A DNA stretch of 64,000 nucleotides, from the NCBI RefSeq assembly GCF_047974105.1, contig NZ_JBHYRS010000010.1, forward strand, positions 8,176-72,175. The letters are read 5' to 3'. A program made the translations under genes and the position numbers. Shown in pieces: positions 1-9,470 of the stretch. The stretch's first letter is position 1, and every line of letters begins with the position of its first letter. The notes below the pieces were generated by a model. That model did no database searches, was not told the origin of the DNA, and saw nothing but the letters and a program-made list of their open reading frames with translations. The stretch is from Mitsuokella sp047974105. Its GTDB lineage: Bacteria > Bacillota > Negativicutes > Selenomonadales > Selenomonadaceae.

Positions 1-231
1 ATGCCGGATAAGCCAGTGGCGGCGTTCATCGCCGGCCGTCAGGCGCCCCCGGGCAAACGCATGGGCCATGCCGGCGCCATCATTTCGGGCGGCAAGGGCA
101 CGGCGGCGGATAAAATCAAGGCCCTCAATGCTGTCGGCATTGAGGTCGCGGACACCGTTGCCCATATCGGCGAGACCGTCGTCAAGACGCTCAAGGAGCA
201 CGGCATCTACGAAAAATGCCATACATGCTGA
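1..231 (+). CDS. sucD: Succinyl-CoA ligase alpha subunit, C-terminal part
   Basis: The last 76 residues of the ADP-forming succinyl-CoA synthetase alpha subunit; the reading frame is open to the left window edge, so the true start and the phosphohistidine region lie outside. The segment PPGKRMGHAGAIISGGKGTA is the highly conserved SucD C-terminal motif. The enzyme interconverts succinyl-CoA and succinate with ATP formation in the cytoplasm. In a propionate/succinate-forming anaerobe it would connect to the 2-oxoacid oxidoreductase operon near 53-55 kb, but that functional link is inference. sucC is expected just upstream. Confidence 0.93.
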   Translation: MPDKPVAAFIAGRQAPPGKRMGHAGAIISGGKGTAADKIKALNAVGIEVADTVAHIGETVVKTLKEHGIYEKCHTC

Positions 232-265
232 CTTTGCTGGTGAAATGAAATATTGTCAATAAATA

Positions 266-303
266 AAAAGGAAGGAACTGGATTTTCCAGCCCTTCCTTT
301 TCT
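266..303. terminator. Bidirectional terminator between sucD and the beta-helix gene
   Basis: Arms AAGGAAGG (268-275) and CCTTCCTT (292-299), with an inner CTGG/CCAG pair, flanked by A-rich sequence on the left and T-rich on the right. It lies between convergent genes and can serve both strands. Confidence 0.8.
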
Positions 304-317
304 TTTCCTGGGTGATT

Positions 318-1730
318 TTATTTGGCGATGAGCCTGCCGCCGCCCGGCAGTTTGATGGTCCTGCCATTCAGGGAAGCATTGCTGTTCTTATCGTAGTAGA
401 TGTTGTGGCCATTGCTCTTGATGTTCCGGAATTTTGCATTCTCATCCGTGATGGCCGTGACGTAAGAGTCAGCCGTGAGCTCCCAGCTGCTGCCCTTTTT
501 GAGGTTTACCGAAGCCGTCTTTGCGGCGTTGTCTTCATTGAGGGAGCCACGGAAGCTGGCCTTATCGCCGAGGTTCAGCGTGACGCTGCTGATCTTGTTG
601 GCCAGGATCTTGCCAGTGAGCTTCTGGTTCGCGGTATTCAGCGTGAAATTGCCGCCGTTTTTGCCCGCCGTGCCCCAGCGGCCGCTCGTGACATTTACAA
701 GGATATCGCCGTCCTGTACAAGCTGTGTATTTTCGAGCGAAGCCGTGGCTGTCGTGTTCGTGATGTAGAACATCGGGCCCGAGGACAGATTCGTGAGTTT
801 GGAATCCTTGGCACTGAAACTTGCCTCGCCGACGCCGGCATCACCGGAGAAGCTCTGGTAAAGCATAATGCCGTGGCCGACATGGCCCGTGAGGTCCGCA
901 TTTTGGAGTGCGATTGAATTTTTGCCTTCTACGACGGCAATCTCACTGCCCGTGGCTTCGCCAGTGCCGTCGGTCAGCTGGATATTGCCCGTTGAATAGA
1001 TGCAGGGGCTGCCTTCACCGGATGTATTGATTTTGGCGTTTTTGACGATGACCGTGCCTTCGCCGCGGTCCGTGGCCAAGGCGCCGCAGTGTGCGCCTTC
1101 CGTCGTGATGTCGACATTCGTGGCATTAATCGTGCCGTCGTAGGTGGCATCGAGGCCGCGCGAGGAATTGTTTTTCGTGTGAATTGTCAGGTGATCGGCC
1201 GTAATCACGCTGTTTTTGCCCGTCGCGAAGACGGCGTTGGCACCGTCAGCATCGGACGTCAGGGTCACGTTTGAAAGCGAGGCCGTGCTGTTTGATGCGA
1301 GGAAGACGGCGTTCTGGCCGCTGAAATTGCTGGCATCCGCACTCGAGGAATTGCCTGTCTTCTGCAGCGTGCTGTTCGTCAGCGTTACCTTGCCGCCGCT
1401 GCGTACGAGCAGGGCATTTTCGTCTGTGTTCTCTGCGGAGAGAGACAGTTTGTCATAAGAGGCTGTTGTGTTATCGACGACTTTGGCTGCCGTAAAATCC
1501 GCGGCGCTTTTCGTCTGCTGCCTGCCAGGTCCGCCCATCGGGCCATCTGGCGGCGGTCCCGGGGGCAGCTGTCCGTCAGGTGGAGCTGGCATAGTTCCTG
1601 ACTGCGCCATGGCAGGCGGCGCCTGATTTTCTGCCGGGCTTGCCTGTACGATGCCGAAGCCTGCCGTAAGCGACAGGGCGAGGGCCAGTGCGAGACTGCG
1701 TTTTTTCATGGAAATGTTTATGATGCTCAC
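318..1730 (-). CDS. Secreted right-handed beta-helix-like surface protein
   Basis: A 470-residue exported protein with no recognised enzyme signature. It has a basic N-terminus plus hydrophobic stretch (KKRSLALALALSLTAGFGIV), then a Pro/Gly-rich linker at about residues 35-70, then ~390 residues of short Asn/Thr/Ser-rich repeats such as NALLVRSGGKVTLTNSTL and GTINATNVDITTEG. This spacing is typical of parallel beta-helix adhesins and polysaccharide-binding proteins. The longest frame begins with GTG at 1730, but AAAGGAG overlaps that codon; the ATG at 1709 (MKKRS) gives a cleaner signal peptide, though its spacing from AAAGGAG is long. The fold call is inference from composition and periodicity; no substrate can be named. 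Confidence 0.75.
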   Translation of the reverse strand: MSIINISMKKRSLALALALSLTAGFGIVQASPAENQAPPAMAQSGTMPAPPDGQLPPGPPPDGPMGGPGRQQTKSAADFTAAKVVDNTTASYDKLSLSAENTDENALLVRSGGKVTLTNSTLQKTGNSSSADASNFSGQNAVFLASNSTASLSNVTLTSDADGANAVFATGKNSVITADHLTIHTKNNSSRGLDATYDGTINATNVDITTEGAHCGALATDRGEGTVIVKNAKINTSGEGSPCIYSTGNIQLTDGTGEATGSEIAVVEGKNSIALQNADLTGHVGHGIMLYQSFSGDAGVGEASFSAKDSKLTNLSSGPMFYITNTTATASLENTQLVQDGDILVNVTSGRWGTAGKNGGNFTLNTANQKLTGKILANKISSVTLNLGDKASFRGSLNEDNAAKTASVNLKKGSSWELTADSYVTAITDENAKFRNIKSNGHNIYYDKNSNASLNGRTIKLPGGGRLIAK

Positions 1731-1810
1731 TCCTTTGCTTGAGTGACTTTACTATACTGCCTGTGTGTTAGAACTGTCTTCAGGTGTCATTATAAAGCTG
1801 TAAAATTCAT

Positions 1811-1930
1811 TCCACAGGTTTATCCACAAATATGCTTTGGATAACTTGAAGAATATCGCCATATATTGTGGCTTCAGTCTGACTTATCCACAATATCCAC
1901 AGGAAAGCTTGTGCACATTGTGGATAAGTC
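1811..1930. promoter_or_regulatory. Cluster of DnaA-box-like sites with a 14-bp inverted repeat
   Basis: Three exact TTATCCACA boxes occur at 1820-1828 (+), 1884-1892 (+) and 1919-1927 (-), plus near matches at 1836-1844 (-), 1893-1901 (+) and a TTGTGCACA at 1909-1917. Boxes two and three are parts of a perfect inverted repeat, GACTTATCCACAAT (1881-1894) and ATTGTGGATAAGTC (1917-1930). The cluster lies between the divergent beta-helix and HD-domain genes. No replication-initiation gene is nearby, so a DnaA-regulated promoter or a DnaA-titration site is more likely than oriC; this is inference. Confidence 0.6.
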
Positions 1931-2009
1931 AGATGTCAGGGGATGGTTGCATTTTGCGGACAGATGGTTACAATAGATAGTACAGAAGCTTACAGATGGA
2001 GGAATTTAT

Positions 2010-2576
2010 ATGAGCGAATTGACGTTAGCGAAGGCCAAGGAAATTCTGGCAAAACACACGACAGAGGCACATCTTTTTACCCATGCGGCGGCCGTCAGTG
2101 CGGCGATGGGGGCCATGGCCGACCATTTTGGCGAAGACAAGGCGCATTGGGAGGCCGTTGGCTATCTGCATGATGTCGATTATGAGAAATATCCGGATGA
2201 ACACTGCCATCATGTCCGGGAACTCTTGGAGCCGGAAGGCGTGCCGGAAGAGGATATTGAGACGATTATCTCACATGGCTACGGCATCACGACGGATGAA
2301 GTCAAGCCGGAAACGAACATCGCGAAGAGCCTTTTCACCGTCGATGAGCTCACGGGCATCGTACAGGCCTATGCGCTCATGCGCCCTGAGGGCCTCGATG
2401 GCATGGCCGTCAAGAGTCTCAAGAAAAAATTCAAGGACAAGCGCTTTGCGGCAAAATGCAATCGCGATATCATCAAGCAGGGCTTTGCAATGCTCGGCAT
2501 GGATGCCGCCGATGTCATGCAGTGCTGCATCGAGGGCATGCAGGCCCATAAAGACGAACTCGGTCTGCAGCAATAA
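2010..2576 (+). CDS. HD/HDIG-domain phosphohydrolase-like protein
   Basis: A 188-residue cytoplasmic protein of the HD superfamily. The metal-binding pattern is visible as H(24)..., LHDVDYEKYPDEHCHH around residues 54-68 and a later SHGYG. The start ATG at 2010 follows GGAGG with 8-nt spacing. Small HDIG proteins of this kind are widespread in anaerobic Firmicutes and hydrolyse phosphate esters or nucleotides, but this subgroup's substrate is not established to my knowledge. Its upstream region carries the DnaA-box cluster, suggesting expression tied to replication. Confidence 0.85.
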   Translation: MSELTLAKAKEILAKHTTEAHLFTHAAAVSAAMGAMADHFGEDKAHWEAVGYLHDVDYEKYPDEHCHHVRELLEPEGVPEEDIETIISHGYGITTDEVKPETNIAKSLFTVDELTGIVQAYALMRPEGLDGMAVKSLKKKFKDKRFAAKCNRDIIKQGFAMLGMDAADVMQCCIEGMQAHKDELGLQQ

Positions 2577-2613
2577 AAATAGAGGCTGTCTTTGTAATGG
2601 CGCAATGGGCAGT

Positions 2614-2648
2614 AAAAAAATCGCTGGGACAGTTCCCAGCGATTTTTT
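2614..2648. terminator. Bidirectional terminator, HD gene / cobT
   Basis: A perfect hairpin AAAAATCGCTGGGA / TCCCAGCGATTTTT with a short loop. A-run and T-run on opposite sides suit the two converging genes. Confidence 0.88.
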
Positions 2649-2661
2649 GTCTGTGTTCCTG

Positions 2662-4731
2662 TTATTGTTTTTGTATGGTATCTGCTTTATCATGCTGCTG
2701 ATTTTGGCGCACGCTGCCGGGGCCGCTCGTGGCAATCGAGACCTTCGTTTCTTCGAACGTCTTCATATTGTTGAGCATAAAGAGGGAGGCGAGGACAATC
2801 TGCATGCCGCAGGCTGCCGTGAGACCGGGCAGGCGCAGATTGAGGTCGACGAGTTCCGGCTGTACGGGCAGCAGATAAGAGCGGATTTCCGGTGCAATCT
2901 GCAAAGCGTAGCGCGCGATGATTTTCAGGGCATCGCTGTCGAGCAGGATCAGGCCGTGATTATGGGCGCCCGCGATGATGGCACCGAGAAGGGCCGACAC
3001 GAGGTGCTGATATTTTTCAGGCACATATTTCAGGAACGTATCGGCAGGATAGCGAAGCTCGCCATCTGCTGTCAGTAAAGTCTGCCTGAGAGCTGCGGCC
3101 ATGGTGCCGGGGGCATCTTCGGTACTTGCTTCATCGACGCCTAAGGCGAGGAGGGGATGGAGGGCGGCGGCAACTTCCCCTTCTTCACGGCCAAAGTCAA
3201 AGGCCGCGGCGGGGCTTTTCTCCGTATTGACTTGTTCGAAATAAATCTGGAAGCCTGCAGAGGCTCCGCAGGATTTTAAAAGCAGGGATAACGAAGGCGA
3301 AAGTTTTTCGCGCAGCGAGAAAATCTGCAGGACGCGCTGTGTATCTTTGCCAGGGCGTTCTATGCCGCTGGTACCTGCTATGGCGCAGGCAATCTGTTCC
3401 AGACAGCCGAGACTGTCTATGGGCTTGGTCAGATGGTCGATGCGGTGCCGGCATACGGCCATGGCGTTTTTATCCAAGTCTGGCATGGAATCAAGATAAA
3501 AGTCAAAAGTCGTGTCAGTCAGCTTTATATTTTGCTCGGACATTGTAAAGGCGTTGATGAGGTCGTCGTCTTTGTCATCGTAGTAATGTGCATATTCTTT
3601 CAGATTGAGCACACAGTATTCTCCCTGCTGCAGGATTTTGCAGAAGTCGTACCAGCCAATATCGGCAGGAACTTTTTCCTGCGTCGTATACCAGTAAGCG
3701 AGGAAATCCTCCATGATGCGTGCGGCGATGGCGGAGCCGGCAGCTTCGCTCAGGCGCAGGTCAAGATGCAGGAATGGCTGCAGGCCGAGCTGCTGGAGCA
3801 TATAATGATGGGATGCTTCTGAACCAAGATGGGAAGCAAATACGTAGGAAATCGATTCGGGGGCGAGTTTCTGGGCGAGCAGGGCGGCCGCGGCGCAGTT
3901 GGCGCCGTCGAGTATGACGGCTTTTTTTGCAGACGCAGCGCCGAGAATCAGGCCGGCCATGCAGCCGAATTCAAAACCGCCGACCTTGGCGAGGATATCG
4001 AGGGCATCGTTGGGATTTGGCTGATTGACTGCAAGGGCACGGCGCACGACCTCGATTTTTTTCTTGAGGCGCGTGTCGGAGATATTGGTGCCGCGTCCCG
4101 TGACTTCTTCGGGCGTTTTGCCGCAGCAGACCGCGGCGATGGCCGCGCTGGCCGTCGTATTGGCAATGCCCATTTCTCCCGGCAGGATCCAGTCGCAGCC
4201 GTTATCAATCAGGAAATGGGCCAGCAGGATGCCTGTTTTGATGGAAGCGCTGGCCTGTTCCCGCGTCATGGCCGGTCCCTTGGTCATGTTTTTTGTGCCC
4301 GCGGCAATGCGCAGCGGGAAAAGGTCCGGAATATCGGCCGTGTCAGCGGCGATGCCAAGGTCAGCGACGAGCAGGGAAGCGCCGGCATAGGCCGAGAAGG
4401 CGTTGGCAGCAGCGCCGTTGCGGAGCATATAGTTCTTTGCCATTTCCAGAGTCGTCTGCTGCGGATAAGCACTGACGCCCTCTTCAGCCACGCCGTGGTC
4501 CGCACAGCAAATGATCACGCTTTTTTTCGGGGCCTGCGGATAGAGTTTTCCGGAAATATCGAGCCAGCGCAGGACAAGGGGGGCGAGCCTGCCCAACTCC
4601 TCTTCTGCGTCTCCAAATTGTTCGCGGAGAAGAGAGCGTGCTTTCTGTGACAGCTCGTCAGACGGTTTCTGGATGGACCCGCAAATCTTGTCTAAATCAA
4701 TCCGCGGTAAAAGTTGTGAAAAAATATTCAT
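2662..4731 (-). CDS. Double-domain CobT-like lower-ligand phosphoribosyltransferase
   Basis: At 689 residues it is about twice the usual CobT length (~350). Residues 1-350 form a complete CobT-type domain: GEMGIANTTASAA (185-197), a GGFEFGCMAG motif and LDLRLSEAAGSA with Glu329 at the catalytic-base position. Residues ~410-670 are a second, diverged copy ending in DLNLRLPGLTAACG, where the equivalent residue is Pro635. CobT transfers ribose-phosphate from nicotinate mononucleotide to the cobamide lower-ligand base. Sporomusa ovata, another Negativicute, uses a two-protein ArsA/ArsB pair of CobT homologues to activate phenolic bases; this could be a fused counterpart (inference). The start ATG overlaps the tex stop (ATGA), so the genes are translationally coupled. 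Confidence 0.85.
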   Translation of the reverse strand: MNIFSQLLPRIDLDKICGSIQKPSDELSQKARSLLREQFGDAEEELGRLAPLVLRWLDISGKLYPQAPKKSVIICCADHGVAEEGVSAYPQQTTLEMAKNYMLRNGAAANAFSAYAGASLLVADLGIAADTADIPDLFPLRIAAGTKNMTKGPAMTREQASASIKTGILLAHFLIDNGCDWILPGEMGIANTTASAAIAAVCCGKTPEEVTGRGTNISDTRLKKKIEVVRRALAVNQPNPNDALDILAKVGGFEFGCMAGLILGAASAKKAVILDGANCAAAALLAQKLAPESISYVFASHLGSEASHHYMLQQLGLQPFLHLDLRLSEAAGSAIAARIMEDFLAYWYTTQEKVPADIGWYDFCKILQQGEYCVLNLKEYAHYYDDKDDDLINAFTMSEQNIKLTDTTFDFYLDSMPDLDKNAMAVCRHRIDHLTKPIDSLGCLEQIACAIAGTSGIERPGKDTQRVLQIFSLREKLSPSLSLLLKSCGASAGFQIYFEQVNTEKSPAAAFDFGREEGEVAAALHPLLALGVDEASTEDAPGTMAAALRQTLLTADGELRYPADTFLKYVPEKYQHLVSALLGAIIAGAHNHGLILLDSDALKIIARYALQIAPEIRSYLLPVQPELVDLNLRLPGLTAACGMQIVLASLFMLNNMKTFEETKVSIATSGPGSVRQNQQHDKADTIQKQ

Positions 4732-6932
4732 GAAAGCTTTTCTCCTTTTGGCACCTGTTTGAGGGAAAGGCCGATGCGGCCGCGTTTTTCGTCGACGCTG
4801 ATGACCATGACTTTGAGGACCTGGCCAATGGAAACGACTTCGAGAGGGTGTTTGACACGTTTTTTGGAGAGCTCGGAAATGTGGATGAGTCCGTCCTGAT
4901 GCAGGCCGATGTCGACGAAAGCGCCGAAATCCGTGATGTTGCGTACGGTGCCGCGCAGAATTGTGCCGGGCTTGAGGTCTGCGAGATTGACGATGGCCTG
5001 ACGCGTCAGCGGTGCGGGCAGGTCCTCGCGCGGGTCGCGTCCGGGGCTCACGAGGGCATCGAGAATGTCGTGAACGGTCGGCAGACCGGCCTGCAGGGAT
5101 TTTGCGAGTTCCTGCTCCCTGCGTTCATCGAGCAGGCGGCGTTTGGCCTGCAGCAGCGAGAGCTGTGCCTTGTCCGTGAGGTCATTTAGAGTAAAGCCGA
5201 GTTTTGCGAGTATTTTTTCGGCGAGCTCATAAGACTCCGGGTGTACCGGCGTATTGTCAAGCGGTGACTTGCCGTCGTGAATCCGCAGGAAGCCGGCGCA
5301 CTGCGTAAAAGCCGCGGGGCCGAGGCGCGGAACTTTGAGAAGCTGGCGGCGGCTTGAAAAAACGCCGTGTTCATTGCGGTAGGTGACGATGTTTTTCGCT
5401 GTTGTGGCATTGATGCCGGCAATATGGCGCAAAAGTGCGCCCGAAGCCGTATTGAGGTCAACACCGACATGGTTGACGGCAGCTTCGATGGTGGCATCGA
5501 GGGCTGCTGCGAGTTCCTTCTGATTGACATCATGCTGGTACTGGCCGACGCCGATGGCCTGAGGGTCAATTTTGACGAGCTCGGCGAGAGGGTCCTGTAC
5601 GCGGCGTGCAATTGAGACGGCACCGCGGATGACGACATCGTAATCAGGCAGTTCTTCTTTGGCGAGTTTGGACGCCGAATAGACAGAAGCGCCGGCTTCG
5701 TTCGTGATGATATAATGGACATCTTTTAAATGATGTTCGGCGATGAGCTTGGCCGCAAACTGCTCTGTTTCGTATGAGGCCGTGCCGTTGCCGATGGAAA
5801 GCAGCGTTACGTGATTTTTTTTGATGGAAGCGAGGACTTTTTCGGCAGCTGTCTGACGGGCATGCTCGCTCTGGGTAATCTGCAGGACGCCGAAGTCGAG
5901 CACGCGTCCCGTCGGGTCGACTACGGCCATCTTGCAGCCGTTGCGGTAGCCGGGGTCGAGCCCCATGACCGTGTGGCCGGCCAGCGGCGCCTGCAGCAGA
6001 AGCTGACGCAGGTTGACGCCAAAGAGATGGATGGCGTGTTTTTCGGCCGTCTCCGTGAGAGCTGTGCGGATTTCGCGTGCAAGAGAGGGGAAGAGCAGGC
6101 GTTTGTAGCCGTCTTCAATGGCAAGACGCAGATATTTTGACCAGATAGAGGGCTTCCGCCGCAGCCGGCGTTCAATCCTCTGGCAGTTATCCTCGTGGTC
6201 TGTCATGAGCGTGACTTTGAGACAGCCGAGTTTTTCGCCGCGGTTGATGGCGAGGATGCGGTGCGGCGGCAGGCGGTGTACGGGCTCTTCATAATTTTCG
6301 TACATGCGGAAAATCTGTTTGCTCTCTTCCGGAGCATCCTCCTGCAGCTCCGTCTGCAGGCTGCCCGTTTTAAAGATATGTTCGCGCATGTTCTGACGGA
6401 TTTTGGCATCTTCCATGATGGTCTCAGCCGCGATGTCCATGGCTCCCTGCAGAGCATCCTGCGCTGTTTCGATTTCTTTTTCAGGATTGCAGAATTCAGC
6501 GGCCAGAGATTCCGCACTGCCTTTTTGGTCGAGAGAAAGCATCATCCGGTTGGCCAGGGGCTCAAGGCCGCGCTCGCGGGCAATTTGGGCGCGCGTGCGT
6601 TTCTTCTGCTTATAAGGCAGGTAGAGGTCTTCGAGTTCCTGCAGTTTGCTCGTCTTCTCGATGGCCTGGCGCAGTTCGGCGGTGAGTTTTCCCTGCTCTT
6701 CAATCTTGGCGAGGATTTCTTCCTGACGTTTGACAAGTCCGCGCAGATAGGCAAGGCGTTCCTCGAGTTCACGCAGCTGCTCATCTTCGAGTGAGCCCGT
6801 GGCTTCCTTGCGGTACCGCGCGATAAAAGGCACGGTATTTCCTTCATCGAGAAGCTTGGCTGCAGCCTCGACCTGATAGGGCTTCGCCTTGAGCTCCGAG
6901 GCAATCAGCGGATAGATGTCTTTTTCAAGCAT
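4728..6932 (-). CDS. tex: Tex-family S1 RNA-binding protein
   Basis: A 734-residue protein, close to the usual Tex length. Order: N-terminal helical region (1-190), RNase H-like YqgF-type domain around 330-460 (VMGLDPGYRNGCKMAVVD), helix-hairpin-helix segments near 500-560 (NTASGALLRHIAGI) and a C-terminal S1 domain (GTVRNITDFGAFVDIGLHQD, ending near 725). Tex binds RNA and is linked to transcription and stress tolerance in other bacteria. It is the first gene of a two-gene operon with the CobT-like gene; AGAGG precedes the start at 6932. Confidence 0.95.
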   Translation of the reverse strand: MLEKDIYPLIASELKAKPYQVEAAAKLLDEGNTVPFIARYRKEATGSLEDEQLRELEERLAYLRGLVKRQEEILAKIEEQGKLTAELRQAIEKTSKLQELEDLYLPYKQKKRTRAQIARERGLEPLANRMMLSLDQKGSAESLAAEFCNPEKEIETAQDALQGAMDIAAETIMEDAKIRQNMREHIFKTGSLQTELQEDAPEESKQIFRMYENYEEPVHRLPPHRILAINRGEKLGCLKVTLMTDHEDNCQRIERRLRRKPSIWSKYLRLAIEDGYKRLLFPSLAREIRTALTETAEKHAIHLFGVNLRQLLLQAPLAGHTVMGLDPGYRNGCKMAVVDPTGRVLDFGVLQITQSEHARQTAAEKVLASIKKNHVTLLSIGNGTASYETEQFAAKLIAEHHLKDVHYIITNEAGASVYSASKLAKEELPDYDVVIRGAVSIARRVQDPLAELVKIDPQAIGVGQYQHDVNQKELAAALDATIEAAVNHVGVDLNTASGALLRHIAGINATTAKNIVTYRNEHGVFSSRRQLLKVPRLGPAAFTQCAGFLRIHDGKSPLDNTPVHPESYELAEKILAKLGFTLNDLTDKAQLSLLQAKRRLLDERREQELAKSLQAGLPTVHDILDALVSPGRDPREDLPAPLTRQAIVNLADLKPGTILRGTVRNITDFGAFVDIGLHQDGLIHISELSKKRVKHPLEVVSIGQVLKVMVISVDEKRGRIGLSLKQVPKGEKLS

Positions 6933-7112
6933 GCAAACACCTCTTTCGGAGTTTTTCTAAGTATTCTTTGAATAGTATAGCATATTTGGCATTGTATTTG
7001 TGGGAAAGACAAATCCTATCGATATTTTGCGCGGAGTTGGTGTATAATAAAAATGGTCTGCGAAGTTTTGCAGACTGCTTACAGAGAATTGTTTTAAGAT
7101 AGGGGAAAAGGT

Positions 7113-7868
7113 ATGCAGGTATCCGTATTGGCAAGTGGCAGCAAGGGCAATGCCGTTTTTGTAGAAATGGACGGCACGAGGCTCCTGATTGACGCCGGCA
7201 TCAGCGCGACGCGCATCAAAAAAGGGCTGGCAGCAGAGGGCATCGACGCCGCATCGCTGGACGGCATTCTCATCACACATGAGCATCGCGACCACATCGC
7301 AGGGCTCGCGACACTTTCCAAATGGTACCATCTGCCGATTTTTACGCGGCGCGCGACCATTGAGCATATGAGCTGCCGTCAGGCAGTCCCCGCTGACTGT
7401 TTTCATGCCATTGCAGGGACATTCCGCCTCGGCAGTCTCACGGTCGACCCCTTCAATATTCCCCATGATGCAGCGGACCCTGTCGGCTACCGGCTGCTCG
7501 GTTCATCACGCTGTACGCTGGCCACGGACCTTGGCTTTGTGACGGCAAGTGTGCAGGAAGCGATTGACGGTGCCGATGTGCTGGTGCTTGAGGCAAATCA
7601 CGACCCTGACGTCCTGAAGCACGGGGATTATCCGTGGGCGCTCAAACGCCGCATTCTCTCGAACCGCGGCCATCTGGCCAATGCCGATGCAGCCTGGGCC
7701 CTCGTGCGCATGAAGAAGAAGCCCACGCATGTTTTTCTCGCGCATCTCTCCGAGAAAAACAATACGCCGGAACTCGCCGAGAATACGGTGGAAAAAATCT
7801 TGGCACAGCAGGGCATTGCCATTCCCATCAGCATGACGGCACAGAATAAAGCCGTAAACCTTCATTGA
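7113..7868 (+). CDS. walJ: MBL-fold hydrolase WalJ/YycJ
   Basis: A 251-residue metallo-beta-lactamase-fold protein beginning VSVLASGSKGNAVFVE, typical of the YycJ/WalJ family. The metal site THEHRDHIAG (HxHxDH), a later LATDLG aspartate and the C-terminal LAHLSEKNN are all present. Family members are 5'-to-3' exonucleases implicated in DNA repair and cell-wall/division coordination; they usually sit with walRK and htrA. Here the two-component genes are absent but htrA and rlmH follow, preserving the classic Firmicute order. Confidence 0.93.
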   Translation: MQVSVLASGSKGNAVFVEMDGTRLLIDAGISATRIKKGLAAEGIDAASLDGILITHEHRDHIAGLATLSKWYHLPIFTRRATIEHMSCRQAVPADCFHAIAGTFRLGSLTVDPFNIPHDAADPVGYRLLGSSRCTLATDLGFVTASVQEAIDGADVLVLEANHDPDVLKHGDYPWALKRRILSNRGHLANADAAWALVRMKKKPTHVFLAHLSEKNNTPELAENTVEKILAQQGIAIPISMTAQNKAVNLH

Positions 7869-7895
7869 TTTTATTCTTTCACGGAGGGATTTCAG

Positions 7896-8974
<1,079 letters not shown>

Positions 8975-8975
<1 letters not shown>

Positions 8976-9454
8976 TGAAGATTACGATTGTCTGTGCAGG
9001 CAAGATCAAGGAAAAGTATCTTAATGCGGGCATTGCCGAATTCCTGAAGCGCCTGAAGCCGTTTGCTCAGGTTGAGATTCGCGAGATTCATGAAGAGAAA
9101 ATGCCGGACGAGCCGTCGGCAGCAGAAAAAGAGCAGGTGCTCAAAAGAGAGGGCGAAAAGCTCTTGAAGCTCGTGCCCTCTGGGAGTTACCTTTTTGTTC
9201 TGGACGTATACGGCGAGCTCAAATCTTCGGAAAAGCTCGCTGCCGAAATAAACGAACTCGGCCTGCGCGGCCGGAGCAGCTTGACTTTTCTGATCGGCGG
9301 TGCGTTTGGCCTTTCTGAGGAAGTGCGTACACGTGCCGATGAACGCATCAGTTTTTCGCCGATGACATTCACGCATCAGATGGTGCGGCTCCTGCTCGTC
9401 GAACAGATTTACCGTGCCTTCAAGATCAATCGCGGTGAAAAATATCATTGGTGA
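8975..9454 (+). CDS. rlmH: 23S rRNA (pseudouridine1915-N3)-methyltransferase RlmH
   Basis: A full-length 159-residue SPOUT methyltransferase. Characteristic segments: VCAGKIKEKY at the N-terminus, FLIGGAFGLSEEV (SAM-binding knot) and the C-terminal MTFTHQMVRLLLVEQIYRAFKI...YHW. It methylates Psi1915 in helix 69 of 23S rRNA on assembled ribosomes. The ATG shares its A with the htrA stop codon. Confidence 0.97.
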
Positions 9455-9470
9455 AATAGGCGGTGACGAT

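Noticed and set aside
1811..1930. DnaA-box cluster as the chromosomal origin
   Set aside because: No dnaA, dnaN, recF, gyrase or parAB genes lie nearby and no AT-rich unwinding region is evident; kept only as a regulatory candidate.
2083..3078. 331-codon plus-strand frame overlapping the HD gene and the CobT-like gene
   Set aside because: Basic, low-complexity translation in an alternate frame, crossing the terminator between two well-supported genes.
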